From Alcaligenaceae bacterium (GTDB taxonomy: Bacteria > Pseudomonadota > Gammaproteobacteria > Burkholderiales > Burkholderiaceae_B), in assembly GCA_947378965.1 (NCBI GenBank), contig CANCMG010000041.1, positions 1 to 35,778 on the forward strand: DNA of 35,778 bases, read 5' to 3'. The notes under the pieces are model-generated. The model saw only the letters and a list, made by a program, of their open reading frames with translations. It did not search any database and was not told where the DNA came from. Shown one piece after another: positions 34,110-35,778 of this stretch (its first letter is position 1; each line of letters opens with the position of its first letter). A program made the position numbers and the translations under genes.

Positions 34110-34222
34110 CTTGGTCTTCAAAGCGCATCACTCTTAGCCTCCAAAGCCCATCTCTCTTAGTCTCTAAAGCCCCTCTCTCTTAGTCTCCAAAGCCCCTCTC
34201 TCTTAGTCTCCAAAGCCCATCT
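34110..34222. repeat. Tandem 23-bp repeats made from the 3' end of a PKS gene
   Basis: Four near-identical 23-base units, 34131-34153, 34154-34176, 34177-34199 and 34200-34222, follow a degenerate unit at 34110-34130. Read on the minus strand, the rightmost unit encodes the last residues EMGFGD and the TAA stop of the PKS gene; the other copies repeat this end, including stop-like triplets, into the intergenic region. Units differ by one or two bases. Confidence 0.93.
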
Positions 34223-35778
34223 CTTTAAGGGTTTTTCTGAGCTCTTCAGCAGCCTCTTGGTCGCTCAATTGCTCAACTGCCAGGGTATCAACAGCGCTTG
34301 ATACCTTCCTGTTGTCTTCAACGAGGGGAAATTTCTCATTGATTTTTGCGACGAGGTAGTTTGCCAGGCTAGTTGCATTTGGATAATCAAAGGCTAGGGT
34401 TGCGGGCAGTGCAACCATTAATTCGCGATTTAAGCGATTTTTGAGCTCAACCGCAGTCAGCGAATCCATCCCCATATCTAAGAATCCTTGCTTACGGTCA
34501 ATGTTTCTCGACTTTGGCAAGCTCAGCACTGCGACGATATTCTGTTCAACTAACTGCAGAAGCAGAGTCGCTCTGTCCTCGGCCTTGGCGTTTGCGAGAT
34601 CACTGAGCAAAGAACTGCTGGCTGTCTGGCGAGTTTGACCGATCGGTTCTTCTTGAAACGCAGTTATAAACGCCTTGGGCTTTTTATGGAGTTGGTAGGT
34701 TTTCCAGTCAATATCAAATACGCCGAGCTGAGGTCCGTGGTGATGCATGGCTTGACGCAGTGCAGCCAACGCCAGCCGAGGCGGCATGGCTTGAATGCCT
34801 TGCTTAGCCAGGCTAAGCGGTGAACTCATTCTTGCGGCTAGGCCGATTTCAGCCCAGGCGCCCCAATTAATGGCAAGCGTCGCGCGGCCTGTTGAACGTC
34901 GATAGTGCGCAAAAGAATCTAAGAAGGCGTTGGCCGCAGCGTAGTTGGCTTGGCCCGGTGCACCCAGCAGCGCGGTCGCCGATGAGAACAACACGAAGAA
35001 ATCTAACCGGAGGTCAAGTGTGTGCTCGTGCATGAGCCATGCGCTGTCAATTTTTGAACGCAACACTCTGTCAAAGCGCTCGGCGCTTTGCTGCGAGAGG
35101 ACACCGTCGTCAAGTACGCTGGCACAATGGAAGATGCCTCTGAGTCGGCGCCCAGAATCCTTAAGCTGGCGTACCAAGCGAGCCACATCGCTTGGTGCCG
35201 TGATATCGGCTTGCAGCACGGTAACCGTCACGCCAGCCTCGCGCAGTGCCTCGAGTTGCGCTTGCTTGTCTGGGGTTGGTGCACTTCGCCCGACTAAGCA
35301 AAGATGCTGCGCGGTTTGCTCAACCAGCCAATTCGCCAGACTCAACCCCAAGTCGCCTAAACCACCAAGAATCAGATATTGATCGTTTGGATCGCCAGAG
35401 ATTAACGCTTGCTGCTGCATGTCGATGATGACTTTGCCAGTGTGTTTGGCTTGTTGCATCGTACGAAAAGCAGTCTCGACAGCGTCAGCCGCAAAGGTCT
35501 GGTAGGGCAGTGGGGTGAGCTCGCCGGTGGCAAAGCGCTCAAGCAGCTTGTGCAGTAACGCCTGCAACACGTCACGCTGCTCTCGGTATAGCACCATCAG
35601 ATCAATCGGAAAATATTGTATGGCGGTTGAGAATTGCGCGACTTGTTCGGGAGTACGCAAATCGGTGATGCCGATCTCTAGAAAACGCCCGCCTGCTCTC
35701 AACAGGCGCAAGCTGGCATCAGTAAACTCACCGCGCAGACTATTGAGCACGGCGTCTAGACCTTCTCCGTGAGTGAGC
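34203..35778 (-). CDS. Type I PKS, partial: ...ER-KR-ACP (5' end beyond the window)
   Basis: Only the last ~525 codons are present; the frame stays open to the right edge, where it reads LTHGEGLDAVLNSLRGE, the conserved core of a PKS enoylreductase. A GTG at 35750 inside that motif is not a start. Numbered from that GTG: ER remainder 1-110 (GGRFLEIG, AKHTGKVII), KR about 125-345 with GGLGDLG, LDD at 213-215 (B-type), Lys233, SS at 256-257 and Tyr270 in NYAAANAF, then ACP about 397-470 with Ser430 in DMGMDS. The end (VEQLSDQEAAEELRKTLKEMG) resembles a docking helix. An ER implies a DH upstream and a fully reduced unit, as in fatty chain building. It is the first visible step of the line and passes its chain to the PKS at 29035-33876. 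The stop lies inside the 23-bp repeat array. Confidence 0.93.
   Translation of the reverse strand, partial: LTHGEGLDAVLNSLRGEFTDASLRLLRAGGRFLEIGITDLRTPEQVAQFSTAIQYFPIDLMVLYREQRDVLQALLHKLLERFATGELTPLPYQTFAADAVETAFRTMQQAKHTGKVIIDMQQQALISGDPNDQYLILGGLGDLGLSLANWLVEQTAQHLCLVGRSAPTPDKQAQLEALREAGVTVTVLQADITAPSDVARLVRQLKDSGRRLRGIFHCASVLDDGVLSQQSAERFDRVLRSKIDSAWLMHEHTLDLRLDFFVLFSSATALLGAPGQANYAAANAFLDSFAHYRRSTGRATLAINWGAWAEIGLAARMSSPLSLAKQGIQAMPPRLALAALRQAMHHHGPQLGVFDIDWKTYQLHKKPKAFITAFQEEPIGQTRQTASSSLLSDLANAKAEDRATLLLQLVEQNIVAVLSLPKSRNIDRKQGFLDMGMDSLTAVELKNRLNRELMVALPATLAFDYPNATSLANYLVAKINEKFPLVEDNRKVSSAVDTLAVEQLSDQEAAEELRKTLKEMGFGD

Larger units (their letters stand above)
33877..34202. other. 326-base gap between two same-strand PKS genes
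   Basis: This is the only gene-free stretch above 300 bases. It holds, from right to left, the 23-bp repeat array, an AT-rich dyad (34083-34100) and a 15-base palindrome (33938-33952), with some 60 further bases before the PKS start at 33876. Short reading frames here lack ribosome sites and recognisable content. The size and contents suggest a separate promoter for the three downstream megasynthase genes. Confidence 0.6.

Noticed and set aside
35700-35778. GTG at 35750 as the real start of the right-hand PKS gene
   Set aside because: The codons before it continue the conserved enoylreductase motif to the window edge, so the gene is cut by the window.

Overview
The window looks like part of a chromosome of a betaproteobacterium, probably Burkholderiales. 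The main reason is a Bug/TctC-type periplasmic solute receptor next to an NDP-forming acyl-CoA ligase; base composition is moderate, near 50% GC by eye. It holds the left part of a large hybrid polyketide/non-ribosomal-peptide gene cluster whose right side runs off the end of the window. I see no tRNA or rRNA genes, insertion sequences or CRISPR arrays.

Layout. From 184 to about 4707 lies a catabolic-looking flank on the + strand: an aspartoacylase/succinylglutamate desuccinylase-family hydrolase, a Bug receptor and a fused acyl-CoA ligase. From 4769 to 14372 there are mostly single genes on alternating strands: GalE-type sugar epimerase (+), family-2 glycosyltransferase (-), tryptophan-halogenase-family flavoenzyme (-), CPA2 antiporter (-), 2OG-Fe(II)-oxygenase-like protein (+), a second and different 2OG-Fe(II)-like protein (-), Gfo/Idh/MocA oxidoreductase (+) and UGT/macrolide-type glycosyltransferase (-). 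An MbtH protein with an unrecognised C-terminal extension (+) follows at 14502-15080. From 15092 to the right edge the minus strand carries four megasynthase genes, read right to left.

Assembly line in order of transcription: (i) partial PKS ending in ER-KR-ACP; (ii) KS-AT-KR-ACP; (iii) a 3131-residue protein KS-AT-ACP-aminotransferase-luciferase-like monooxygenase-C-A-PCP; (iv) KS-AT-(degenerate KR)-carrier with a C-terminal docking-like tail. All three visible ATs carry HAFH, the usual malonyl signature. The adenylation pocket reads, by eye, D-A-T-K-V-G-E-V-G-K, close to the asparagine code. If colinear, the line makes a 3-amino-5-hydroxy fatty acyl chain, perhaps also hydroxylated at C2 by the monooxygenase, joins it to Asn and extends it with one malonyl unit left as a ketone. 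The front half resembles iturin/mycosubtilin-type synthetases; the added monooxygenase, the PKS module after Asn and the halogenase make the whole unusual. No thioesterase, loading module, exporter, regulator or phosphopantetheinyl transferase is visible, so the cluster must continue elsewhere.

A second theme is short tandem duplication (units of 19-27 bp) in gaps and at gene ends: 1221-1300, 2424-2547, 5893-5940 (in frame), 11981-12020, 14453-14490 and 34110-34222, with a looser example at 13080-13161. The array at 34110-34222 repeats the last codons and stop of a PKS gene. The one gap above 300 bases (33877-34202) holds this array and two small dyads. All domain and function calls were made by reading motifs; no database search was run.
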